Assembly: GCF_947500265.1 (NCBI RefSeq)
Contig: NZ_CANMRN010000008.1
Location: 1 to 64,000 of the forward strand
Direction of reading: 5' to 3'
Origin: an uncultured Psychrobacter sp.
Lineage (GTDB): Bacteria; Pseudomonadota; Gammaproteobacteria; Pseudomonadales; Moraxellaceae
Length of the DNA stretch: 64,000 nucleotides
The notes beneath the pieces are model-generated. The model saw only the letters and a list, made by a program, of their open reading frames with translations. It did no database searches and was not told the origin of the DNA. Shown here piece by piece: positions 27,451 through 35,371 of this stretch. A program made the translations under genes and the position numbers. The first letter of the stretch is position 1. Each line of letters opens with the position of its first letter.

Positions 27451-29502
27451 ATGTCAGACATTAAAACGTTAAGCTCACTCGTCCTCGGTAAAGCCTACGT
27501 TGCACAAAGCGATTTTCGCACTGTGCATCATGCGGTTACCGGCGAACCAATTTATCAAGTCAGTAGCGCTGGTATCGATACCAAAAAAGTAGTTGAATAC
27601 GCTAAAGAATATGGCTCAGCGCTTGCAAACTGGACATTCCACCAACGCGCTAATGCACTGAAATTGGTCGCACAATATCTACTTCAACGTAAAGAAGATT
27701 TTTATGCATTGGCCACGGCAACTGGTGCGACACGCAAAGATGCCTGGGTCGATGTTGAAGGAGGTATCGGTACCTTATTTGCATATTCGAGCCTCGTGCG
27801 CCGTGAGCTCAGCGATGAGACTGCCTTAGTTGAAGATGCTTGGATTCCTCTGTCAAAAAATGGTACGTTTGGCGCTCAGCATATCCTGAGCCCGAAAACG
27901 GGCGTGGCCATTCATATTGATGCGTTCAACTTCCCTATCTGGGGCATGTTAGAAAAAGTCGCACCGACTCTATTAGCTGGTGTCCCTTGTATCGTCAAGC
28001 CTGCAACCGAAGGTGCTGAGCTGACTCATGCCGTGGTAGCCGCGATTCATGAAAGTGGTTTATTGCCAGAGGGTTCATTGCAGCTGATATGTGGACAAAC
28101 CTATGACTTGTTTGACCATCTAAATCCCCAAGACACTATTACCTTCACAGGTTCTGCAGTAACGGGTCAAAAACTACGAGCCCATCCACACTTGAACGCC
28201 CATTCAATTCCTTTCACCATGGAAGCCGATTCGGTGAACAGTGCCATTTTAAGCCCAGCTGCCAACGATGAAACTATCGATTTGTTTGTACGCGAAGTCT
28301 TCCGCGAAATTACTATCAAAGCTGGACAAAAATGTACTGCGATTCGTCGCGCGTTTGTTCCTGCCGCCTTGCTAGAAACAGCGCAAACTCGCCTAGTTGA
28401 AAAACTACAAAAAGTCGTGGTCGGTGACCCAAACCGTGAAAACGTGACCATGGGTACATTAGCTAGCGTGAAGCAAAAACTTGACGTCGCAGAAAAAGTC
28501 GAGCAACTGAGCCAAGAAGCCGAAGTGGTATTCGGTAGTCACTTACGTGAAGATTTCACTTTACAAGTAGACGACGCAGAAAAATCAGCCTGTTACCCAC
28601 CAACCGTGTTGGTCTGTAATAACCCAAGCCAAGCCGAAAATATCCATCGCATCGAAGCATTTGGTCCAGTTGTCACCCTAATGCCATACGGCGACCTAGA
28701 TGAACTTGGTGCACTTGTAGCACGTGGTGAAGGTAGCTTAGTTGCCTCTATCGTGCGCAATGCAGACGAAAACATCGAAGCCTTATTGAAAAAAATTGCC
28801 CCTTGGCATGGCCGTGTACATATCCTAGATAGCGAAAGTGCTCGTGAAAGTACGGGTCATGGTTCACCTCTCCCATTACTTGTACACGGTGGCCCAGGCC
28901 GTGCCGGTGGCGGTGAAGAACTTGGTGGTCTGCGAGCCGTTAAACACTACATGCAACGTACTGCCATCCAAGGCTCGCCCAATGCCTTGACCCAAGTCGG
29001 TCACAGCTGGACAGCTGGTGCGCAAGTGTTTGAAGATCGTGTCCATCCGTTCAAAAAATCATTCGATGAACTTCGTATTGGAGAGCGTCTATTGACCGCA
29101 CGTCGTACAGTGACTGAGGCAGATATCGTTAACTTTGGCTGCTTAAGTGGTGATCACTTTTACGCTCATATGGACAAAATTGCGGCGGCAGATTCGTTCT
29201 TTGGTGAGCGTGTCGCCCATGGTTACTTTATCGTATCAGCGGCCGCTGGCTTGTTTGTCGACGCACCAGCTGGTCCAGTCATCGCTAACTACGGTATGGA
29301 AAACCTACGCTTCGTTGAGCCTGTCAAGATTGGTGACACCATTCAAGTTGAATTAACTTGTAAACAAAAGACGCCAAAGGCACAACGCGACCCAGCGGAA
29401 AAAGCTCATGGCGTTGTAGTATGGGACATCAAAGTTAAGAACCAACGCAACGACTTGGTCGCAACTTACGACATCTTGACCTTAGTTGAGCGTAAGGCTT
29501 GA
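27451..29502 (+). CDS. paaZ: Bifunctional oxepin-CoA hydrolase / 3-oxo-5,6-dehydrosuberyl-CoA semialdehyde dehydrogenase
   Basis: This two-domain enzyme opens the oxepin ring and oxidises the resulting aldehyde. The 683 residues match E. coli PaaZ. The N-terminal aldehyde dehydrogenase (about 1-530) has FTMEADSVNSAIL with the general-base Glu and KAGQKCTAIRR with the nucleophile Cys. The C-terminal MaoC-type hotdog hydratase (about 545-683) has GCLSGDHFYAHMD with the Asp/His pair and ERVAHGYF. The start at 27451 is set by AAAGGAG; the frame's earlier ATG at 27427 lies before that site. It is divergent from paaA. Confidence 0.95.
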   Translation: MSDIKTLSSLVLGKAYVAQSDFRTVHHAVTGEPIYQVSSAGIDTKKVVEYAKEYGSALANWTFHQRANALKLVAQYLLQRKEDFYALATATGATRKDAWVDVEGGIGTLFAYSSLVRRELSDETALVEDAWIPLSKNGTFGAQHILSPKTGVAIHIDAFNFPIWGMLEKVAPTLLAGVPCIVKPATEGAELTHAVVAAIHESGLLPEGSLQLICGQTYDLFDHLNPQDTITFTGSAVTGQKLRAHPHLNAHSIPFTMEADSVNSAILSPAANDETIDLFVREVFREITIKAGQKCTAIRRAFVPAALLETAQTRLVEKLQKVVVGDPNRENVTMGTLASVKQKLDVAEKVEQLSQEAEVVFGSHLREDFTLQVDDAEKSACYPPTVLVCNNPSQAENIHRIEAFGPVVTLMPYGDLDELGALVARGEGSLVASIVRNADENIEALLKKIAPWHGRVHILDSESARESTGHGSPLPLLVHGGPGRAGGGEELGGLRAVKHYMQRTAIQGSPNALTQVGHSWTAGAQVFEDRVHPFKKSFDELRIGERLLTARRTVTEADIVNFGCLSGDHFYAHMDKIAAADSFFGERVAHGYFIVSAAAGLFVDAPAGPVIANYGMENLRFVEPVKIGDTIQVELTCKQKTPKAQRDPAEKAHGVVVWDIKVKNQRNDLVATYDILTLVERKA

Positions 29503-29519
29503 TACCTATATGGATCTGC

Positions 29520-29548
29520 AAAAAAGGAGTCGTCATGACTCCTTTTTT
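29520..29548 (+). terminator. Terminator after paaZ
   Basis: AAAAAAGGAGTC and its complement surround a 5-base loop, followed by a T run. It begins 18 bases past the paaZ stop and separates paaZ from the transporter transcript. Confidence 0.9.
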
Positions 29549-29619
29549 ACAACTAAAGCAAACTTTATTAATAAAACATATTGACGTCAGGTTGTAGAAT
29601 AGCTAAATTATAAAACCAA

Positions 29620-29635
29620 GTGATACATAATTTTA
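29620..29635. promoter_or_regulatory. ATGTATC motif (inverted) before the MHS transporter (candidate PaaX operator)
   Basis: GTGATACATAATTTTA, read on the other strand as TAAAATTATGTATCAC, carries the same core as the two motifs at the paaA-paaZ gap. It lies between the paaZ terminator and the transporter, about 107 bases before its start, consistent with shared control. Confidence 0.45.
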
Positions 29636-29741
29636 TTTTTAATAAATAAAAAGTATCATTAATTTATATTAGATAATGTTTGGCTAGGATAGCTAAGCTG
29701 TCGAGTCGTTTCTAGGACAATATATAGACAAGGAGTCACTA

Positions 29742-31064
29742 ATGACAACCACCACCGCAATGGCTGAAAACGCCTCGCTTGCTATACATCAGGATAAAAA
29801 AGTACTCACTGCCACCCTAGTTGGTACTGCGATTGAATGGTATGATTTTTTCATCTATGCACAAGCCGCAAGTCTCATATTTGCTCCCCTGTTTTTCGCT
29901 GAAGTCAGCAAATCAAACCCTATGCTCGCCCAAATCATCGCTTTTGCGACCGTTGGTATCTCATTTCTATTTCGCCCATTAGGCGCAATCGTATGTGGTC
30001 GCTTGGGTGACAAGTACGGTCGCAAGATGGTATTGGTAACGACCCTGATTTTGATGGGTGCGTCAACGACCTTAATAGGCTTCTTGCCGACTTATGCGCA
30101 GATTGGTGTATTAGCACCCTTGGCTTTGGTATTTTTACGTATTATCCAAGGCTTTTCTGCAGGTGGTGAATGGGGCGGTGCGGCATTGTTATCTGTCGAG
30201 CATGCACCCCTTGATAAACGCTCACTATTTGGGGCTTACCCACAGATTGGCGTGCCCATCGGTATGATTTTAGCGACTGGTGTCCTGCTGCTCTTAAATT
30301 TGATTTTGGGTAAAGAAGCCTACCTCGAGTGGGGTTGGCGCATTCCATTTATATTATCGATTGCATTAATCATCGTGGGCACCTTTATCCGTCGTTCGGT
30401 TAAAGAGTCACCAGTGTTTGAAGCCATGCATCGTCGTAAAGCAGAAGCCTCTGCACCATTGTCATTGTTATTCAAAGATCACACACCAACAGTTCTTAAA
30501 GCGGCTTTAATCTTTATGGGAGTGAATGCAGGTGGTTATATTCTCATCGCTTTTATGGTGGGTTACGGTCAAAAAGCCTTAGGACTTAGCCCTACTTTAA
30601 CCATGCTAATCGTAGTTGCGGCTGCTTTCTCTTGGTTAGTATCAACCCTTTGGGGCGGCATGTTAGGTGATAAGATTGGTCGTCTAAAGATTTTTAAATT
30701 AGGCTATATCTTATTGTCGTTATGGTCGATTCCAATGTGGTTTTTGATTGATACCAAATCTCCCATTTTATTTATGCTAGCACTAGTGGTTTGGGCTATT
30801 CCCCTAGGTTTTACTTATGGTCCATTATCAGCCCTATTTGCTGAAATGTTCCCTGCAAAAGTACGTTTTTCAGGGGTGTCCATCAGCTATGCATTAGGTT
30901 CCATTATTGGTGGTGCGTTCGCTCCGATGATTGCGCAATGGATTATGGCAACTTATCAACAGTCATGGATGATTGGGTTGTATATTACTATCGTCTCATT
31001 AATTTCACTATTCACACTTTACACGATTAAAAAAGACCCACAAGGCGTTGATCTATCTCTCTAA
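29742..31064 (+). CDS. MHS-family metabolite:H+ symporter, probable phenylacetate uptake
   Basis: This is a 440-residue major facilitator of the metabolite:H+ symporter (MHS) family with about 12 membrane segments. The family signatures are GTAIEWYDFFIYAQA at the first helix, GRLGDKYGRKMVL in the 2-3 loop, RIIQGFSAGGEWGGA in helix 4, and a second GDKIGRLK loop at mid-protein. Relatives carry shikimate, proline/betaine, alpha-ketoglutarate or aromatic acids. Placement after paaZ, with a copy of the putative paa motif, suggests phenylacetate or a related acid. It is not of the SSS type of the Pseudomonas phenylacetate permease. The AAGGAG site is well placed. Confidence 0.85.
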   Translation: MTTTTAMAENASLAIHQDKKVLTATLVGTAIEWYDFFIYAQAASLIFAPLFFAEVSKSNPMLAQIIAFATVGISFLFRPLGAIVCGRLGDKYGRKMVLVTTLILMGASTTLIGFLPTYAQIGVLAPLALVFLRIIQGFSAGGEWGGAALLSVEHAPLDKRSLFGAYPQIGVPIGMILATGVLLLLNLILGKEAYLEWGWRIPFILSIALIIVGTFIRRSVKESPVFEAMHRRKAEASAPLSLLFKDHTPTVLKAALIFMGVNAGGYILIAFMVGYGQKALGLSPTLTMLIVVAAAFSWLVSTLWGGMLGDKIGRLKIFKLGYILLSLWSIPMWFLIDTKSPILFMLALVVWAIPLGFTYGPLSALFAEMFPAKVRFSGVSISYALGSIIGGAFAPMIAQWIMATYQQSWMIGLYITIVSLISLFTLYTIKKDPQGVDLSL

Positions 31065-31082
31065 ATAAATTTAGAGAGATAG
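31053..31082. terminator. Perfect 13-bp hairpin over the transporter stop codon
   Basis: CTATCTCTCTAAA and its exact complement flank a TAAA loop. The left arm contains the final codons and TAA of the transporter gene. There is no T run, so it may protect the transcript end or act as a weak terminator. Confidence 0.55.
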
Positions 31083-31212
31083 TGGAAAATGTCACCATGT
31101 AAATGGTATAAAAATTTTATCAACATACGAAAAAAAATCAGCCTCACCTTACCTTTAACGGTTAAAAAGCTGACTAACTATCGAAATACCGAAGTGTCGT
31201 GATTGAAAAATA

Positions 31213-31282
31213 CCAAACGCAAGCCCTCAATCAGCAGGTTTAAGCCTAAAACGAACAAACTGACTTGAGGGCGAGTGTTTGA
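31213..31282. repeat. Imperfect inverted repeat of about 22 bp
   Basis: The arms at 31213-31234 and 31260-31282 pair through a GCCCTCAA core and a shared CAAAC end, with one gap and several mismatches, around a 25-base spacer. It lies in a 740-base stretch (31083-31807) without a gene I can support. It may be a remnant of a mobile element or a hairpin of unknown use. Confidence 0.45.
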
Positions 31283-31807
31283 CTTTAGCTTACGTTTTAA
31301 AGGTTTGTTTTTAGTAGCTTAAAGATATCTATTAGTGTCTTTATAATCTCAAATATATTATCTTGCTTTGTCTATCTCCCTCTTTCATTTCCTCAACATA
31401 CTTTCTGATACAAAACCTTAATTCAAGCTATAACCTATTAGAAGGCACATACACCAATGCAGTGGCATCCAAAATGTCAGGTCACATTCCCATATGCCAT
31501 GGATTTATTTTACTGTGATGAGTCGAAAAATCCATGCATGCTATTCTTTGTATAGCATAGAAGGCTGAGGCATGAAATTCACTTTCCCTAAGCCTTGTTA
31601 TCAATACCGCGGTTTGGTCAATAAGAATTTTGGCAGCATTAATTATGATAAACAACTACTTTCAAGATAACATTGAAAGTGTTTCTTGAGTTAAGCCTCT
31701 ACCTCTACTATAACTAGCTATATATAATCGTTTTAAAGCAGTTGATTAACTAACGATATCTTTTGACTTGATAAAGTTTAACATTAGTGATTAAAAATAA
31801 TTCTATT

Positions 31808-32003
31808 ATGGCTAGATTAACCATCGTTGCTAATATCATGGCCAAACCAAATCGAAACGGTCAAAACAGAATTGATAAAACTTATTGGTGTTACTCGCAC
31901 TAAAGAAGTGTGTATCAATTACGACTTACATCAAGATAATAAAAATCCTGCTCATTTTATATTCTACGAAAATTGGACGTCATACACTCAATATTATGCT
32001 TGA
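31808..32003 (+). pseudogene. Frameshifted, truncated ABM-domain (quinol monooxygenase-like) gene
   Basis: Two overlapping frames give one recognisable protein: MARLTIVANIMAKPN in the first frame, then, after a single-base shift near 31853, ETVKTELIKLIGV, INYDLHQDNKNPAHF and FYENWTS in the other, ending at a TGA (32001-32003). These are the standard landmarks of the antibiotic biosynthesis monooxygenase family, normally about 95-100 residues; the last third is missing. No good ribosome site precedes the ATG. The intact gene probably acted on a quinone or other small aromatic. It sits just before the MRJP-family gene, which has its own ribosome site. Confidence 0.8.
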
Positions 32004-32038
32004 GTACCTATACACATCAATAAATACAGGAGATTCAA

Positions 32039-33124
32039 ATGAAATATGTAAAGTCACTACTGGCTATAAGTGCTGCATTGATATTGGGCACAGCTCATGC
32101 CAACAACATTGAGGTCGTTGCACAAATAGATGATACTCGCCCTGGTAATATCACGGTAACTCAACAAGGACGAACATTTTTGTCCATGCAGCCCCTAGAC
32201 AACCCTGAATACCGTGTGGTTGAATTGATGAGTGATGGCTCAACTAAACCTTTTCCAAACGTAGACTGGGCTGACGGTCCAGACAAAGGAGATGTTGGAT
32301 TTGCTTCAGTTATTGGTATTGAAAGCACTCCAGATGGAGTGGTTTGGATTCTAGATATGGGTAGCAAAAATTCGCCTGCTCAAATCGTAGCTTGGGATAC
32401 CTTAAATAACAGACTCTTTAAACGCATTGAGATCGATAGTGATGCTACTGTAGACAACTCGTTCTTACAAGACTTTGTGATCGATACTAAGCGCAATAAA
32501 ATATACATAGCTGATACTAGTCTCGGTAATTTGTCAGGAGCACCTGCACCTGCTTTTGTAGTCGTTGACTTAGACACAGGTAACTCTCGCCGTGTTCTTC
32601 AAGCAAATAAAGCGCTTTTAGCACCTGAGCATGACCTTATTATTGATGGGTCATTAATGGCAACTAAGCGTGAAAATGGTAGTTCTGATGCAATTTACCT
32701 AAGTTTAAACCCAATCACTATGGATGCCCAAAATGAATGGGTATATTTCGGTACAGTGAATGGTAGTGTAATTTACCGCTTGCCTGCCTCATCACTTGCC
32801 AATGATAATTCGACGGATAGCCAACTGAGTAAAACCATAGAGTTTTATGGTGAAAAACGCCCTAGTGATGGGATGATTATGGCGGATAATGGAGATATCT
32901 ACGTTGGAGATATTGAAAAAAATGCCATCAGTATCGTGACTAAAGACGGCTTTAAGACCTTTGCTCAAGATGACAATCTACTATCATGGGCTGATGGATT
33001 TTCAATTCAAAATGGCTACTTATACATCACTCAAAACTCACTACATCTCAACCCTGCGTTAAATCAAGGTGAAGAGGGCTCTGTGAAGCCATACCATATC
33101 TTACGTATAAAGTTGAATCAATAA
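32039..33124 (+). CDS. Exported MRJP/yellow-family beta-propeller protein
   Basis: This 361-residue protein has a clear Sec signal peptide (MKYVKSLLAISAALILGTAHA, cleavage near 21). The body has repeated beta-propeller blades: FASVIGIESTPDGVVWILD, LQDFVIDTKRNKIYIAD, DAQNEWVYFGTVNGSVIYRL and PSDGMIMADNGDIYVGD. These match the major royal jelly protein/yellow family as found in bacteria, related to SMP-30-type lactonases. The function in bacteria is not established; a periplasmic hydrolase or ligand-binding role is possible. The GGAG site is well spaced. Its 5' neighbour is a decayed monooxygenase gene. Confidence 0.8.
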   Translation: MKYVKSLLAISAALILGTAHANNIEVVAQIDDTRPGNITVTQQGRTFLSMQPLDNPEYRVVELMSDGSTKPFPNVDWADGPDKGDVGFASVIGIESTPDGVVWILDMGSKNSPAQIVAWDTLNNRLFKRIEIDSDATVDNSFLQDFVIDTKRNKIYIADTSLGNLSGAPAPAFVVVDLDTGNSRRVLQANKALLAPEHDLIIDGSLMATKRENGSSDAIYLSLNPITMDAQNEWVYFGTVNGSVIYRLPASSLANDNSTDSQLSKTIEFYGEKRPSDGMIMADNGDIYVGDIEKNAISIVTKDGFKTFAQDDNLLSWADGFSIQNGYLYITQNSLHLNPALNQGEEGSVKPYHILRIKLNQ

Positions 33125-33259
33125 TTGGGGTTACTTTTAACTTCAACGGTTAACCACTACCTTTTTCTTTAAGCAGATGCATGCTTGAATACTGAAGCTT
33201 AGCCATGCTGAAAGGATGGTAGAAGTAAACTTGATAAACTAATGAACTTTGATAGAAAT

Positions 33260-33308
33260 AAAAAAGGTTGCCAACACTATATGTAATATAGCGCTAGCAA
33301 CCTTTTTT
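33260..33308 (-). terminator. Long hairpin between the MRJP gene and the malic enzyme gene
   Basis: An approximately 22-base imperfect stem starting AAAAAGGTTGCCAACACTATA ends in T runs on both strands. It lies between convergent genes and can terminate both. It is homologous to the hairpin at 15494-15538, and the similarity continues into the adjacent 40 bases (TTTACTTAG then TAATATT), so this is a dispersed repeat as well as a terminator. Confidence 0.75.
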
Positions 33309-33370
33309 TATTTAGTACTTTACTTAGATAATGTACCTAATATTAGGAATTTTTATATCTAATCTCTAAC

Positions 33371-35053
33371 CTAGAAAGAAGTACGGCGATAGTTACGATA
33401 TTCAGGTAACCAAAAGTTCGCTTTTAATCGGCGTTGTAAGTTCTCCGATGTGATAGGTAGTGCTAGCTTATCTTGAGCCGCTTGCAATGCCACTGCATAC
33501 GCTATTTTTTCACTGATCTCTCTAATAACCTTAATCGGCGGTAGGATGGCACCAGGTGCTTTTTCGTATTCCATTGATATATCTGCAAGGGCTTGGCTTG
33601 CTGCCGTTAGCATATTATCGCTGATACCCGTCGCACGTGCTGCTAAAACACCCAGACCAATACCAGGGAAAATATAGCTGTTATTACACTGAGAAACCTC
33701 AAAAGACTGACCGTTATAAGTGGTATGAGGAAACGGACTACCCGTCGCAACAATTGCCTTACCTTTACTCCAATTCATGACTTCTTGCGGCGTTGCTTCC
33801 ACACGAGACGTTGGATTTGAAAGTGGTAGTACAATTGGGTGCTCAGTATTAGCACATAGCGACTCGATCACTTCTTGGGTGAACAGACCTTTTTGTCCGC
33901 TAACACCAAATAATACGGTGATTTTTGCTTGTTTAACCACTTGCGCTAAGCCGAGTTTCTTACTTTTATCCCAGCTGGCAATAGCTGATTCCTTTTGTAC
34001 TAATGGTTCTTGGAATTTTTGCAGCTCTGTCATGCCATCTGTTAGCAAGCCATAACGGTCAACCATGAACACTTGACTACGGGCTTGCTCCTCAGTCAAC
34101 CCTTCACGCTGCATTTGGCGAATAATATGCTCAGCAATACCGCAACCCGCAGATCCCGCGCCTAAAAATGCGATATTCTGTTGGCTAAGTTTTTGACCTT
34201 TATTTAGACACGCTGCAATCAGAGTACCAACCGATACCGCAGCAGTCCCTTGAATATCATCATTAAAGCAGCATAGCTGATCACGATATTTATTCAATAA
34301 CGGGGTCGCGTTTTCCTGAGCAAAATCTTCAAATTGCAATAACACTTCTGGCCAACGGCGCTTAACGGCTTGAATGAATAAGTCCACAAATTCATTATAT
34401 TCATCGCCAGAGATGCGCGGATTTCTCCAGCCCATATACATAGGATCGTCAAGCAGCTGTTGGTTATTGGTGCCGACATCCAGCAAAATAGGTAGACAAT
34501 AAGCTGGGCTAATACCACCACAAGCCGTATATAAAGACAACTTACCGATTGGAATGCCCATACCGCCAATACCCTGATCTCCTAGGCCCAATATACGTTC
34601 ACCGTCAGTAACAACGATCACTTTGACGTTTTGTTTGGTGGCATTTTGTAGCATGTCGTCGATTTTGTGACGCTCAGGATATGAGATAAACAAACCACGT
34701 TTACGACGATAAATTTGCGAGAATTTTTCACACGCCTGACCAACGGTTGGGGTATAAATAAGCGGCATGACTTCTTCGATATGCTGCTCAATTAGATGAT
34801 GAAATAAGGTTTCATTGGTATCTTGTATATTACGCAAGTAAATATGCTTATCCATCGCGTCAGTGAATGAGCTTAGCTGATGATAAGCACGTAATGATTG
34901 CTCCTCAATCGTTTCAATATTATGAGGTAATAGCCCTGTTAAATTAAAGCTACTACGTTCTTCTGATGAAAAAGCACTACCTTTATTCAGTAAAGGTGTC
35001 TCTAAAAGAGCGGGTCCAGCAACAGGAATATATAAAGGACGCTTGTTTGACAT
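33371..35053 (-). CDS. maeA: NAD-dependent malic enzyme
   Basis: This enzyme oxidatively decarboxylates malate to pyruvate, linking the citric-acid cycle to acetyl-CoA supply. The 560-residue length is that of the large SfcA/MaeA type rather than the phosphotransacetylase-fused MaeB. Signatures include [16 protein letters not shown] near 97-112, [33 protein letters not shown] with metal-binding Asp residues, the NAD motif [15 protein letters not shown], and [12 protein letters not shown]. It is a single-gene unit. Succinate from the aromatic pathways and pyruvate from lactate would both touch this node. Confidence 0.95.
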   Translation of the reverse strand: MSNKRPLYIPVAGPALLETPLLNKGSAFSSEERSSFNLTGLLPHNIETIEEQSLRAYHQLSSFTDAMDKHIYLRNIQDTNETLFHHLIEQHIEEVMPLIYTPTVGQACEKFSQIYRRKRGLFISYPERHKIDDMLQNATKQNVKVIVVTDGERILGLGDQGIGGMGIPIGKLSLYTACGGISPAYCLPILLDVGTNNQQLLDDPMYMGWRNPRISGDEYNEFVDLFIQAVKRRWPEVLLQFEDFAQENATPLLNKYRDQLCCFNDDIQGTAAVSVGTLIAACLNKGQKLSQQNIAFLGAGSAGCGIAEHIIRQMQREGLTEEQARSQVFMVDRYGLLTDGMTELQKFQEPLVQKESAIASWDKSKKLGLAQVVKQAKITVLFGVSGQKGLFTQEVIESLCANTEHPIVLPLSNPTSRVEATPQEVMNWSKGKAIVATGSPFPHTTYNGQSFEVSQCNNSYIFPGIGLGVLAARATGISDNMLTAASQALADISMEYEKAPGAILPPIKVIREISEKIAYAVALQAAQDKLALPITSENLQRRLKANFWLPEYRNYRRTSF

Positions 35054-35227
35054 AATGTAATCTTCTTATTAAAGGCATATGAGTGAAAGCCATACTGAGT
35101 GAAAGCTATGCTAGTGCTGCATTATACATAGCATCGACTGGTATTTAACAATAGATAACAAAATCATTTTGAATAAATGTGCTTCTGAACTCGAGGTCAC
35201 TGATACATTTACCTAGAAATAATCAAA

Positions 35228-35251
35228 AAGCACTACCAATCGGCAGTGCTT
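35228..35251 (-). terminator. Terminator after the lctP-dld operon
   Basis: On the minus strand AAGCACTGCC pairs with GGTAGTGCTT around a 4-base loop, followed by a T run. It is 121 bases past the dld stop. An 8-base unit TTAGCTAC is repeated three times at 35297-35320 between them. Confidence 0.8.
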
Positions 35252-35371
35252 CTGAGGATGTATTGAACAATTTATAATGGACAAACACTGAACTATTTAG
35301 CTACTTAGCTACTTAGCTACTGATAAATAATCAGCCCATGGCCCGTTTTAAATATCAGTTATAGAGTTCAG

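Noticed and set aside
31457..31555. Short 32-codon frame beginning MQWHPK
   Set aside because: It has no ribosome site or recognisable sequence and the first residues only superficially resemble PqqA.
35297..35320. TTAGCTAC repeated three times
   Set aside because: A short perfect tandem repeat in intergenic DNA with no visible role; probably replication slippage.
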